Shown here piece after piece: positions 57,706-64,000 of a stretch of DNA of 64,000 nt; the first letter of the stretch is position 1; each line of letters begins with the position of its first letter. The notes beneath the pieces are model-generated. The model was not told where the DNA came from and did no database searches. It saw nothing but the letters and a program-made list of their open reading frames with translations. This DNA is from LZORAL124-50-18 sp051208045 (lineage in GTDB: Bacteria > Pseudomonadota > Gammaproteobacteria > Pseudomonadales > Oleiphilaceae). The stretch lies in contig JBPJFY010000006.1 of NCBI GenBank assembly GCA_051208045.1, positions 62,001 to 126,000 on the forward strand. The letters are read 5' to 3'. Made by a program: the position numbers and the translations under genes.

Positions 57706-59517
57706 ATGATAAAAAAAATAGTGTTGGGATTGTTGGGGGTTGTTGTACTGGCGGCGGGATTCGCGGCCCATGAGTGGTATGCCGAGAAGCCGTTTTTCTT
57801 TCGAGCGTTTGTAGACAGGGAAGTGTTGAAACTGGCATTGGATGAGCCTGAGGTGCTGACCTCTCTGGGCTTCCTGGAAGCCGCCGGTATTCGCGGACAC
57901 AATGCGCATTTGAATGATGCGAGTGTGGAAAAAGAAGATCAGTTTTTCGCTGACCTGGCGCGTATTCGTCGTGTGCTACAGCACTACGATGATGCCACGC
58001 TGTCCCCATCGGAACAATTGAGTAAGCAGATTGGCACCTACTTTCTGGATCAGCTGCCTGAGCTGGAACGGTTTCGGTTCCACGATTACCCGGTGAATCA
58101 GCTGTTTGGGGTGCAGAATGGATTCCCGAGCTTTCTGGATGCCCAGCACCAGATTCATACACAGGAAGATGCACAACACTACCTGTCTCGTCTCTCGGAG
58201 GTACAACGCAAATTTGAGCAGGTGCGGGATGGCCTCATCGTTCGGGAGAACAAGGGTATTTTGCCGCCACGTTTTGTTGTCGATCGGGTGCTGACAGAAA
58301 TGCAGGCGTTTGTGGCCCAGCCGGTGGTGGAGAATATTCTGTACACCTCCGCCAAGAAGAAAATTGAAAAGTCCGATGGCTGGGACCCGGCACACTCGAC
58401 CCCCTTTCTCTCCGACGTGGCCAAGGCGATAGAAACGCAGGTGCATCCGGCGTATCGCGTGCTGATTGAGTATTTCGAGCAGATCCGGGAAAAAACCGGC
58501 GCCGATGACGGATTGTGGCGCTTACCGGATGGAGAAGCCGCCTACGAGTTAGCGCTGAAGCAGCATACGACCACCGACATGACCGCTGATGAGATTCATC
58601 AGCTCGGATTAGCGGAAGTGGCGCGTATTCAGGGCGAAATTCTGGGCGTGTTGGCCGGCGAAGGTCGGGATGTGTCTGGCGAGTTTCGTGATGCATTGGC
58701 ACGACTGGCCGCAGAAGACCGCTTCTATTACGAAGATTCCATCACGGGCCGAGAGCAGATTCTGGCGGATTACCAGAAGATTCTGGATGAAATCGGGCAA
58801 GGGTTAGGGGACGCATTTAACATTCGACCCAACGCAGGCATGGAAGTGCGCCGTATTCCGGAATTCAAGGAAAAAACAGCGCCGGGGGCCTATTACGAGC
58901 CGCCAGCCATTGATGGTACGCGCCCTGGGCTGTTTTTTGCCAATCTTTACAATATTCGAGCCACGCCCACCTACAAGATGCGCACGCTCGCCTACCATGA
59001 GGGCATTCCCGGGCACCATTTTCAGATTGCGCTGGCCATGGAGGTAGAGGGCCTGCCTTTGTTTCGGCGATTCCCGCTGTCTACAGCGTATTCGGAAGGG
59101 TGGGCGCTGTACGCCGAGTACCTCGCCTGGGAGTTGGGCTTCCAGAACGATCCCTTCGACAATATCGGACGTTTACTGGATGAGTTGTTTCGCGGGGTAC
59201 GGCTGGTGGTGGACACGGGTATTCACGCCAAGCGCTGGACGCGGGAAGAGGCCATTGCCTATATGATGGACAACACGGGCATGCCTGAATCCGATGTGGT
59301 GGCAGAGGTGGAGCGTTATATTGTATTGCCGGGCCAGGCGACGGCCTATAAAGTGGGCATGATGAAGATTCTGGCTTTGCGAGAAAAAATGAAACTCGCG
59401 TTAGGCGACCGCTTCACCTTAGCTGACTTTCACGATGTGGTACTAAAAAATGGTGCGGTGCCGTTAGAGGTGCTGGAGCAACTGGTGGATGCGCATATTG
59501 AGGCGCATTCGGGGTGA
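57706..59517 (+). CDS. DUF885 metallo-carboxypeptidase-like protein
   Basis: A 603-residue protein with an N-terminal membrane anchor or signal (residues 5-22, KKIVLGLLGVVVLAAGFAA) and a long helical catalytic region of the DUF885 type. The zinc site is in TLAYHEGIPGHHFQIALA (HEGIPGHH, near residue 440), the expected HExxH-like form of the family, followed by YSEGWALYAEYLAWELGF with the downstream glutamate. Family members hydrolyse peptides or are inactive homologues. The gene is divergent from the PspA operon across a 181-bp region and convergent with the subtilisin-like gene. Role unknown; probably a periplasmic peptidase. Confidence 0.82.
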   Translation: MIKKIVLGLLGVVVLAAGFAAHEWYAEKPFFFRAFVDREVLKLALDEPEVLTSLGFLEAAGIRGHNAHLNDASVEKEDQFFADLARIRRVLQHYDDATLSPSEQLSKQIGTYFLDQLPELERFRFHDYPVNQLFGVQNGFPSFLDAQHQIHTQEDAQHYLSRLSEVQRKFEQVRDGLIVRENKGILPPRFVVDRVLTEMQAFVAQPVVENILYTSAKKKIEKSDGWDPAHSTPFLSDVAKAIETQVHPAYRVLIEYFEQIREKTGADDGLWRLPDGEAAYELALKQHTTTDMTADEIHQLGLAEVARIQGEILGVLAGEGRDVSGEFRDALARLAAEDRFYYEDSITGREQILADYQKILDEIGQGLGDAFNIRPNAGMEVRRIPEFKEKTAPGAYYEPPAIDGTRPGLFFANLYNIRATPTYKMRTLAYHEGIPGHHFQIALAMEVEGLPLFRRFPLSTAYSEGWALYAEYLAWELGFQNDPFDNIGRLLDELFRGVRLVVDTGIHAKRWTREEAIAYMMDNTGMPESDVVAEVERYIVLPGQATAYKVGMMKILALREKMKLALGDRFTLADFHDVVLKNGAVPLEVLEQLVDAHIEAHSG

Positions 59518-59520
59518 AAG

Positions 59521-59555
59521 GTCCGCATCAGGGTGCTAAGTCGCCTGATGCGGAC
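59521..59555. terminator. Bidirectional hairpin between convergent genes
   Basis: Perfect 12-bp stem GTCCGCATCAGG (59521-59532) / CCTGATGCGGAC (59544-59555), 11-nt loop. It lies just after the stop codon of the DUF885 gene and before the stop of the protease. There is little uridine, so it may rely on Rho or only protect 3' ends. Confidence 0.6.
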
Positions 59556-59565
59556 GCCGTGTGGT

Positions 59566-61389
59566 TTAGAAGATTACATTCAGTTCCGCGGAGCACTCGG
59601 TGGTGCCCGCATTGCAGATTTTGTACACATAAGCGCCGCCGCCTTTGACATTCAGGGCATCAGTGTAGCTTCCATCGTTTGCTGTCGTTGCGATGAGGCT
59701 GCCGTCGCGGAAAATGTCGACGTTGCTTGCGGTCGCGCCTGACCAGGTCAAGTCGACGCGCTGACTGCCTTTAACTTTGTATCCGGATGCGGAAGCGTCA
59801 ATGCTTTCACCGCCGCCAGTGCCGCCGCCTGAACAAGGAGACGCCGTCAGGTAGTCATGGGCGGCTTTGGCCTTCACGATACCATACCCAAAGCTCTCAT
59901 CTTTACCGGGCGCTCCGGCATCCTCTGCCGTGGCTTTAAGAGCTGAACGAATCTGTTCGCCGGAACAGTCCGGATGATTCGACCATACCAGGGCAGCCAC
60001 GCCGGAAACGGCGGGTGTGGCCATGGAGGTGCCGCTCATCAAGCCATAATCCGCTGTGCCGATTTCAATGGTGGCGGCACTTGCGTTGAGCAGCGTGCTG
60101 CGATCTTCAAGTGCTGCGCCGACCGCTGGAATAGAGGTGGCATTGGCTTCGCCCAATGTGCCGTAGAGCATGCCCGCTTCATTGTTAACGATGATCGCAC
60201 CGAGGCCCCCGGAGTTTTCACAGTTCAGTACTTTATCGTGGAACGAGATGTTACCGCGGTCAATCAGGCAGATTTTGCCACTGGCGTTGGTGTCGGTCGC
60301 TTCGGCTGTACTCATGTAGTAAAGCGAACCGGATGCATTTCCGGAATTCTCCATGGAAGAAGAAGCGACTGCGGCACCATCTGCGATTAAGCTGGCTGTG
60401 GTTGCGAGGCCAGCAGGATAGGTGGAGAGTGTGTCTACGCCACCGGCGGTGACTTCCACACAAATAGTTTCATCCGTCTTTGCTTTCTTGCCTCGGCCAC
60501 TCAAACAGGAGGGGAACTGGGAAAAGTCAGCGATGTTGTTATCCGCATCGTTTGCACCGATCATCATGACCGAAGAATAGCCTGCCGGGTAGCTGCGTAC
60601 GTTGTTGCCGTCATTACCTGCAGCAGCAATGACCAGGCCACCGGCTGCCTGGAATGTGTTGAATGCACTCTCTTCGGTGTTGTTTGCACCACCGCCACCC
60701 AGGCTCATGCTGATGATGTTACTGCCAGCCGCCGAACAGAGTTGTGCGGCTTTGGCCAAATCCGAGGAGTAGCCCCAGCCGTCTTCATTAAAGACTTTGA
60801 TGATGTGCATTTGCACGCCGGGTGCCATCCCGATAACACCGATGCCATTATCCGCCGCACCAATTGTGCCCGCGACGTGTGTGCCGTGTGGGCCACCATG
60901 ATCAAACCAGTTGCCGGTACCGCTGTCATTGTCGCCGGTAATGTTGCCCCAGTTAAAATCGGGGTTGGAAGCATCCAGGCCTGAGTCGATGACACAGACC
61001 TTCATGCCTGCAGAAGGATTGAAGGTGACCTGGTCGGCTTGGGACTGATAGACCGCGTAAGGGGTTACCTGAGTGATTGCCGGGTCTCCTGCGTCATCGT
61101 TATACAGGGCAGTCGGGTAACGTCGTGCATCTTCTTCTATGAGCTGGATATGCGGGTTGTTCAGTAATCCTTTGACTTGGGCGAGGTCTTTGTCAGTGAA
61201 TGTGGCAGCGAAAAAGCCTTCGCCATCGACATTCACTTCTGCGCCGAGTTTGCGCGCCAGGGCTTTGACGATGCCCTTTTTGGCGTTGTCGACCTGAATG
61301 ATGTAGCGTTGGTCTTCAGCGTGGGCGACACCTGTGCTGGCTGCGATGGCGATTGCGAGGGCTGAGACAGAAAACAACTTGCCTTTCAT
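59566..61389 (-). CDS. Exported subtilisin-like serine protease with PA insert
   Basis: A 607-residue S8 peptidase. Signal peptide residues 1-24 (KGKLFSVSALAIAIAASTGVAHA); an inhibitor-I9-type propeptide (~30-105); catalytic aspartate in VCVIDSGLDASNP near 133, histidine in HGTHVAGTIGA near 166 and serine in LMSGTSMATPAVSG near 453; a protease-associated domain between them (~300-400). The C-terminal ~80 residues form an Fn3-like beta domain (YKVKGSQRVDLTWSG, FRDGSLIAT). Start 61389 with GGAG 7 nt upstream. Such enzymes are secreted by marine gammaproteobacteria to degrade protein. The TonB receptor is divergent. Confidence 0.9.
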   Translation of the reverse strand: MKGKLFSVSALAIAIAASTGVAHAEDQRYIIQVDNAKKGIVKALARKLGAEVNVDGEGFFAATFTDKDLAQVKGLLNNPHIQLIEEDARRYPTALYNDDAGDPAITQVTPYAVYQSQADQVTFNPSAGMKVCVIDSGLDASNPDFNWGNITGDNDSGTGNWFDHGGPHGTHVAGTIGAADNGIGVIGMAPGVQMHIIKVFNEDGWGYSSDLAKAAQLCSAAGSNIISMSLGGGGANNTEESAFNTFQAAGGLVIAAAGNDGNNVRSYPAGYSSVMMIGANDADNNIADFSQFPSCLSGRGKKAKTDETICVEVTAGGVDTLSTYPAGLATTASLIADGAAVASSSMENSGNASGSLYYMSTAEATDTNASGKICLIDRGNISFHDKVLNCENSGGLGAIIVNNEAGMLYGTLGEANATSIPAVGAALEDRSTLLNASAATIEIGTADYGLMSGTSMATPAVSGVAALVWSNHPDCSGEQIRSALKATAEDAGAPGKDESFGYGIVKAKAAHDYLTASPCSGGGTGGGESIDASASGYKVKGSQRVDLTWSGATASNVDIFRDGSLIATTANDGSYTDALNVKGGGAYVYKICNAGTTECSAELNVIF

Positions 61390-61499
61390 CGAATTACTCC
61401 GGTAATTTTTGTCTTTGTTGGGATCGATCCGTGTATCGGATTGTTTCAATACTAATCAGATTATGACAAAAACGTAATCAAAACTAGTACAAAATTTCC

Positions 61500-61551
61500 A
61501 AATGTGACTAGGTTGTCATTTGTGCCTGGTATGCGACAATATGTCACATTT
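61500..61551. promoter_or_regulatory. Inverted repeat in the protease/receptor intergenic region
   Basis: AAATGTGAC (61500-61508) / GTCACATTT (61543-61551), perfect 9-bp arms 34 nt apart, about four helical turns between centres. TGTGA/TCACA are CRP-type half sites but neither arm has a good partner at 6-bp spacing. It may control both divergent genes; speculative. Confidence 0.35.
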
Positions 61552-61608
61552 ACAATATTCCTCTGCCTGTTACTCTGCGCGTTTTGACATTACGGATAGA
61601 GTAACAGC

Positions 61609-63930
61609 ATGGATTATAAAGTCAGCACGTTTGCCGTCTGCCTGGTAGTACAGTCGGCAGCGTCGATCGCCGCAGAAACGACGACCACTGAGCTTGCCGC
61701 AGCAGCCAGCCCACCCCAGTCCGGTGCGCCAGAGCAGATTACGGTGTGGAGTCGACAGCCCACCGGAACCCAGTCCGGGTTGACCAGTCCGATCAGTTCT
61801 CTGTCCCCCGAAGATTTAAAAAGCATCAACCTGACAACGACGGAAGATGCCGTGAAATATGAACCGAGCGTGATTATTCGTCGCCGGTTTATCGGGGATT
61901 CCAACGGTACGCTGGGGATGCGCGGCTCGAACATGTTTCAAACGCCGCGCTCGATGGTGTTTGCGGATGGTGTGCCGCTGCACTACTTCCTGGAAACCCG
62001 TTGGAGTGGCGCGCCACGCTGGACGATGGTGTCGGCCAGTGAGATCGCGAATATCGATGTGGTGTATGGGCCTTTTTCGGCGGAGTACAGCGGAAATGCG
62101 ATGGGTGGCGTCGTGCTGATCGAAACCGCCATCCCGCAAACGCGTGAATTCCACATTGATGGGACTTGGTACAATCAACAGTTCGATGCCTATGGATTCG
62201 ATGATGCGGTCGACGGTTTCAAGGGGTTTGTGTCGTACGGGGATCGAATCGGCGATGCCAGCGTGTATTTTTCCTACAATCGGTTGCAGGGTGAATCCCA
62301 GCCACAGTCCTTCTACTACGGGCGAAATTCCAGCAGCACCGGGACCGCCGTGAGTGGTGCGATTCAAGCCAATGACAAGAATGGCGCTCCGCAATGGGTC
62401 TTCGGTGATAGCGGGGTGGTGGACACCACGACCAACAATTATAAGATCAAGGTGGGTTACCATTTTGACCAGTGGTCGGCGCTGCTGAATATTGCTTATG
62501 AGGATCGTTTGTCGGAAACCGAGTCAGCCAATTCGTACATTCGTGATTTGCAGACCGGAGAATTGCTGTGGGAAGGCACGGTGACCCAAGGTGATGACAG
62601 TTTCTCCATTGGAGCGAAAAACCTGGCAGAGAGTGCGTTGAATCGGGACAGTCTTAATCTGGGGCTGCGGGCGAAAGGCGAGTTGTCTCGAAATGTACGC
62701 TGGGAAGCCGACCTCAGCCGTTTTTCCGTGTTGAAAGATGAAACACGCAGCGCCAAGGTCAATCGTCTTGCGCCGTCTTACGATGGGAGCGGGCAGATCA
62801 AGGATTATGATGACACGGGCTGGTATACCGGCAAGGTCAAGTTTCAGGTGGATGAGTTGGGGCGTGAGGGCCTGAGCTTGACTGGCGGCTTGAGCCATGA
62901 GGCCTATGAACTGAATATCGATGGGTATAACACGGCAAACCATCTTGTGGGCAGCAAAGACGAGCAAACCAGCAGTAATGGCGGTAAAACCCGTCTCTCG
63001 GCAGCATTTGCCCAGTTGAGCTGGGCGTTTATGCCCGCCTGGGATGCCGTTGTGGGTGGGCGGTATGAGCGTTGGGCGAGTGAGGATGGCTATTATGATC
63101 AGGATGTCGCAGACACGCCCGAACTGGATCTGGCGTCGGTGCCCGATCGCACCGAGCGTCGTTTCTCCCCCAAATTTGCTCTGGGTTATCAACCACTGCC
63201 GGATTGGTCTGTTCGCTACTCGGTCGCGAAGGCCTACCGGTTCCCCATTGTTGAAGAGCTGTACAATCAGTTTGAGTCGTTCACTGCCAAGAGTATCGCG
63301 AATCCGGAGCTGGAACCGGAGAATGGTTTGCATCACAACCTGATGATCGAGAATCGATTGGGTCAGGGGTATGTGCGCGTGAATTTCTTCCGGGAGAACG
63401 TCAAGGATGTGATCGAATCCCAGACGGAAACGGTGGTGGGGCCAACCGGCAATGTGTCCGTACGCACTTTCATTCCTGTGGATGAAGTGGAAACAACCGG
63501 GGTGGAAGTGATTGTGAATCAACACGATGCGTTGATTGATGGTTTGAACGTTCGGTTGAATCTGGCGTATACCGACTCAGAAATCGAGCGGAATGATGCC
63601 AATCCCGATTTTGAGGGCAAACAATATCCAAGAATGCCCTACTGGCGGGGCAATGCATTAGTGAACTATCGTGTGTCCCCCGCGTGGTCGGTGGCCGGTA
63701 ACGTGCAGTACGCCAGCAACAGCTATGGCAGCCTGGACAACAGCGATACGGAAAGCAATGTGTACGGTGCGCAGGATGGTTATACGCGATTCGGTGCCAA
63801 AGCGACCTGGGCGGCGAACCAGAACACGCAGGTGCATGTCGGGGTGGATAACATCACAGACGAAATCGCTTACGTCGCGCATCCCTGGCCGGGACGCACC
63901 TTTTACTTGTCTGCGTCGTATGATTTGTAA
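61609..63930 (+). CDS. TonB-dependent outer-membrane receptor
   Basis: A 773-residue receptor. The signal peptide is at residues 1-22 (VSTFAVCLVVQSAASIAAE), a TonB-box-like EQITVWS near 45, a plug domain (~50-175: LSPEDLKSINLTTTEDAVKYEPSVIIRRR, GMRGSNMFQTPRSMVFADGVPLHY, IANIDVVYGPFSAEYSGNAMGGVV) and a 22-strand barrel ending in RTFYLSASYDL. It imports a large or scarce ligand (siderophore, cobalamin, glycan or peptide) through TonB-ExbBD energy. A substrate cannot be chosen: no siderophore or vitamin genes adjoin, while the divergent protease hints at peptides. Followed by another gene at 63960. Confidence 0.88.
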   Translation: MDYKVSTFAVCLVVQSAASIAAETTTTELAAAASPPQSGAPEQITVWSRQPTGTQSGLTSPISSLSPEDLKSINLTTTEDAVKYEPSVIIRRRFIGDSNGTLGMRGSNMFQTPRSMVFADGVPLHYFLETRWSGAPRWTMVSASEIANIDVVYGPFSAEYSGNAMGGVVLIETAIPQTREFHIDGTWYNQQFDAYGFDDAVDGFKGFVSYGDRIGDASVYFSYNRLQGESQPQSFYYGRNSSSTGTAVSGAIQANDKNGAPQWVFGDSGVVDTTTNNYKIKVGYHFDQWSALLNIAYEDRLSETESANSYIRDLQTGELLWEGTVTQGDDSFSIGAKNLAESALNRDSLNLGLRAKGELSRNVRWEADLSRFSVLKDETRSAKVNRLAPSYDGSGQIKDYDDTGWYTGKVKFQVDELGREGLSLTGGLSHEAYELNIDGYNTANHLVGSKDEQTSSNGGKTRLSAAFAQLSWAFMPAWDAVVGGRYERWASEDGYYDQDVADTPELDLASVPDRTERRFSPKFALGYQPLPDWSVRYSVAKAYRFPIVEELYNQFESFTAKSIANPELEPENGLHHNLMIENRLGQGYVRVNFFRENVKDVIESQTETVVGPTGNVSVRTFIPVDEVETTGVEVIVNQHDALIDGLNVRLNLAYTDSEIERNDANPDFEGKQYPRMPYWRGNALVNYRVSPAWSVAGNVQYASNSYGSLDNSDTESNVYGAQDGYTRFGAKATWAANQNTQVHVGVDNITDEIAYVAHPWPGRTFYLSASYDL

Positions 63931-63959
63931 TCGTCATCGGGGTGTGTAGGGAGGCATTC

Positions 63960-64000
63960 ATGCACTTCATCCGTTTGTTTGGATTCTTCTGTCGCTTGTG
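63960..64000 (+). CDS. Start of a gene cut by the window edge
   Basis: ATG at 63960 preceded by GGGAGG (63949-63954) with 5-nt spacing, 29 bp after the receptor. Only 13 codons are visible (MHFIRLFGFFCRL), hydrophobic, compatible with a signal peptide or membrane segment. Likely co-transcribed with the receptor; identity unknown. Confidence 0.45.
   Translation, partial: MHFIRLFGFFCRL

Noticed and set aside
1..64000. tRNA, rRNA, CRISPR arrays, insertion sequences, integrases
   Set aside because: Looked for cloverleaf-like ends, regularly spaced repeats, transposase motifs and terminal inverted repeats; none found by eye.

Overview
The window looks like chromosome of a Gram-negative gammaproteobacterium with a lipid-active, envelope-rich lifestyle, probably a marine or halophilic Pseudomonadales/Oceanospirillales-type heterotroph. 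The reasons are a cfrX-cmpX-sigX-like module and a divergent desT/desCB locus (both known from Pseudomonas), lipoprotein RND adaptor, TonB receptor, OmpA domain, VF530-type protein and yqiJ/yqiK/yjfI/yjfJ homologues. The genus cannot be fixed from sequence alone. No rRNA, tRNA, CRISPR array, transposase or integrase was recognised.

Layout. 0-3.2 kb: envelope-stress operon (OmpA-type protein, small membrane protein, CmpX-like channel, SigX-like ECF sigma factor, DUF1439-like exported protein). 3.2-7 kb: MarR regulator plus alpha/beta hydrolase under a shared palindromic operator, a 32-residue lysine-rich microprotein, a ribbon-helix-helix protein, a Gdt1-type cation exporter and a Tas-like aldo/keto reductase. 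7.1-12.6 kb: RND efflux pair, VF530 protein and a periplasmic binding protein. 12.7-14 kb: three-gene orphan island with overlapping genes that could be an effector/immunity unit. 14.2-24.5 kb: hydrolases, the desB-desC operon facing desT with three matching operator sites, acyl-CoA dehydrogenase, dienelactone hydrolase-like protein, DUF4126, thioesterase and an AraC regulator. 24.6-27.2 kb: a self-contained desaturase/hydroxylase fused to its own reductase and ferredoxin domains, then a MerR regulator.

27.6-47.7 kb is a large surface-glycan and type I secretion island, visibly more AT-rich in its first 10 kb. Seven forward genes (glycosyltransferases, methyltransferases, an SGNH hydrolase-like protein) converge on a ten-gene reverse operon that encodes an RTX/DUF4214 secreted protein, its ABC exporter and HlyD adaptor, more glycosyltransferases, a KpsC/S-like transferase and a small protein with a hydrophobic-W-like domain. 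The simplest reading is production, secretion and glycan decoration or anchoring of a surface protein or polymer.

47.9-57.5 kb is a reverse operon of five genes: DUF2170 protein with an added ribbon-helix-helix-like N-terminus, PspA/IM30 (YjfJ type), OB-fold membrane protein (YqiJ type), flotillin (YqiK type) and a 1,799-residue AAA+ ATPase. Direct repeats flank the -35 element of its promoter. This is the strongest candidate for an incompletely understood system: a membrane-surveillance machine linking PspA and flotillin to a giant ATPase. 57.7-64 kb carries a DUF885 zinc-peptidase-like protein, a subtilisin-like exported protease and a divergent TonB-dependent receptor, with the first codons of another gene at the edge.

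A recurrent theme is envelope homeostasis: SigX, DesT, the desaturases, PspA/flotillin and the secretion island all act on membranes or the cell surface.
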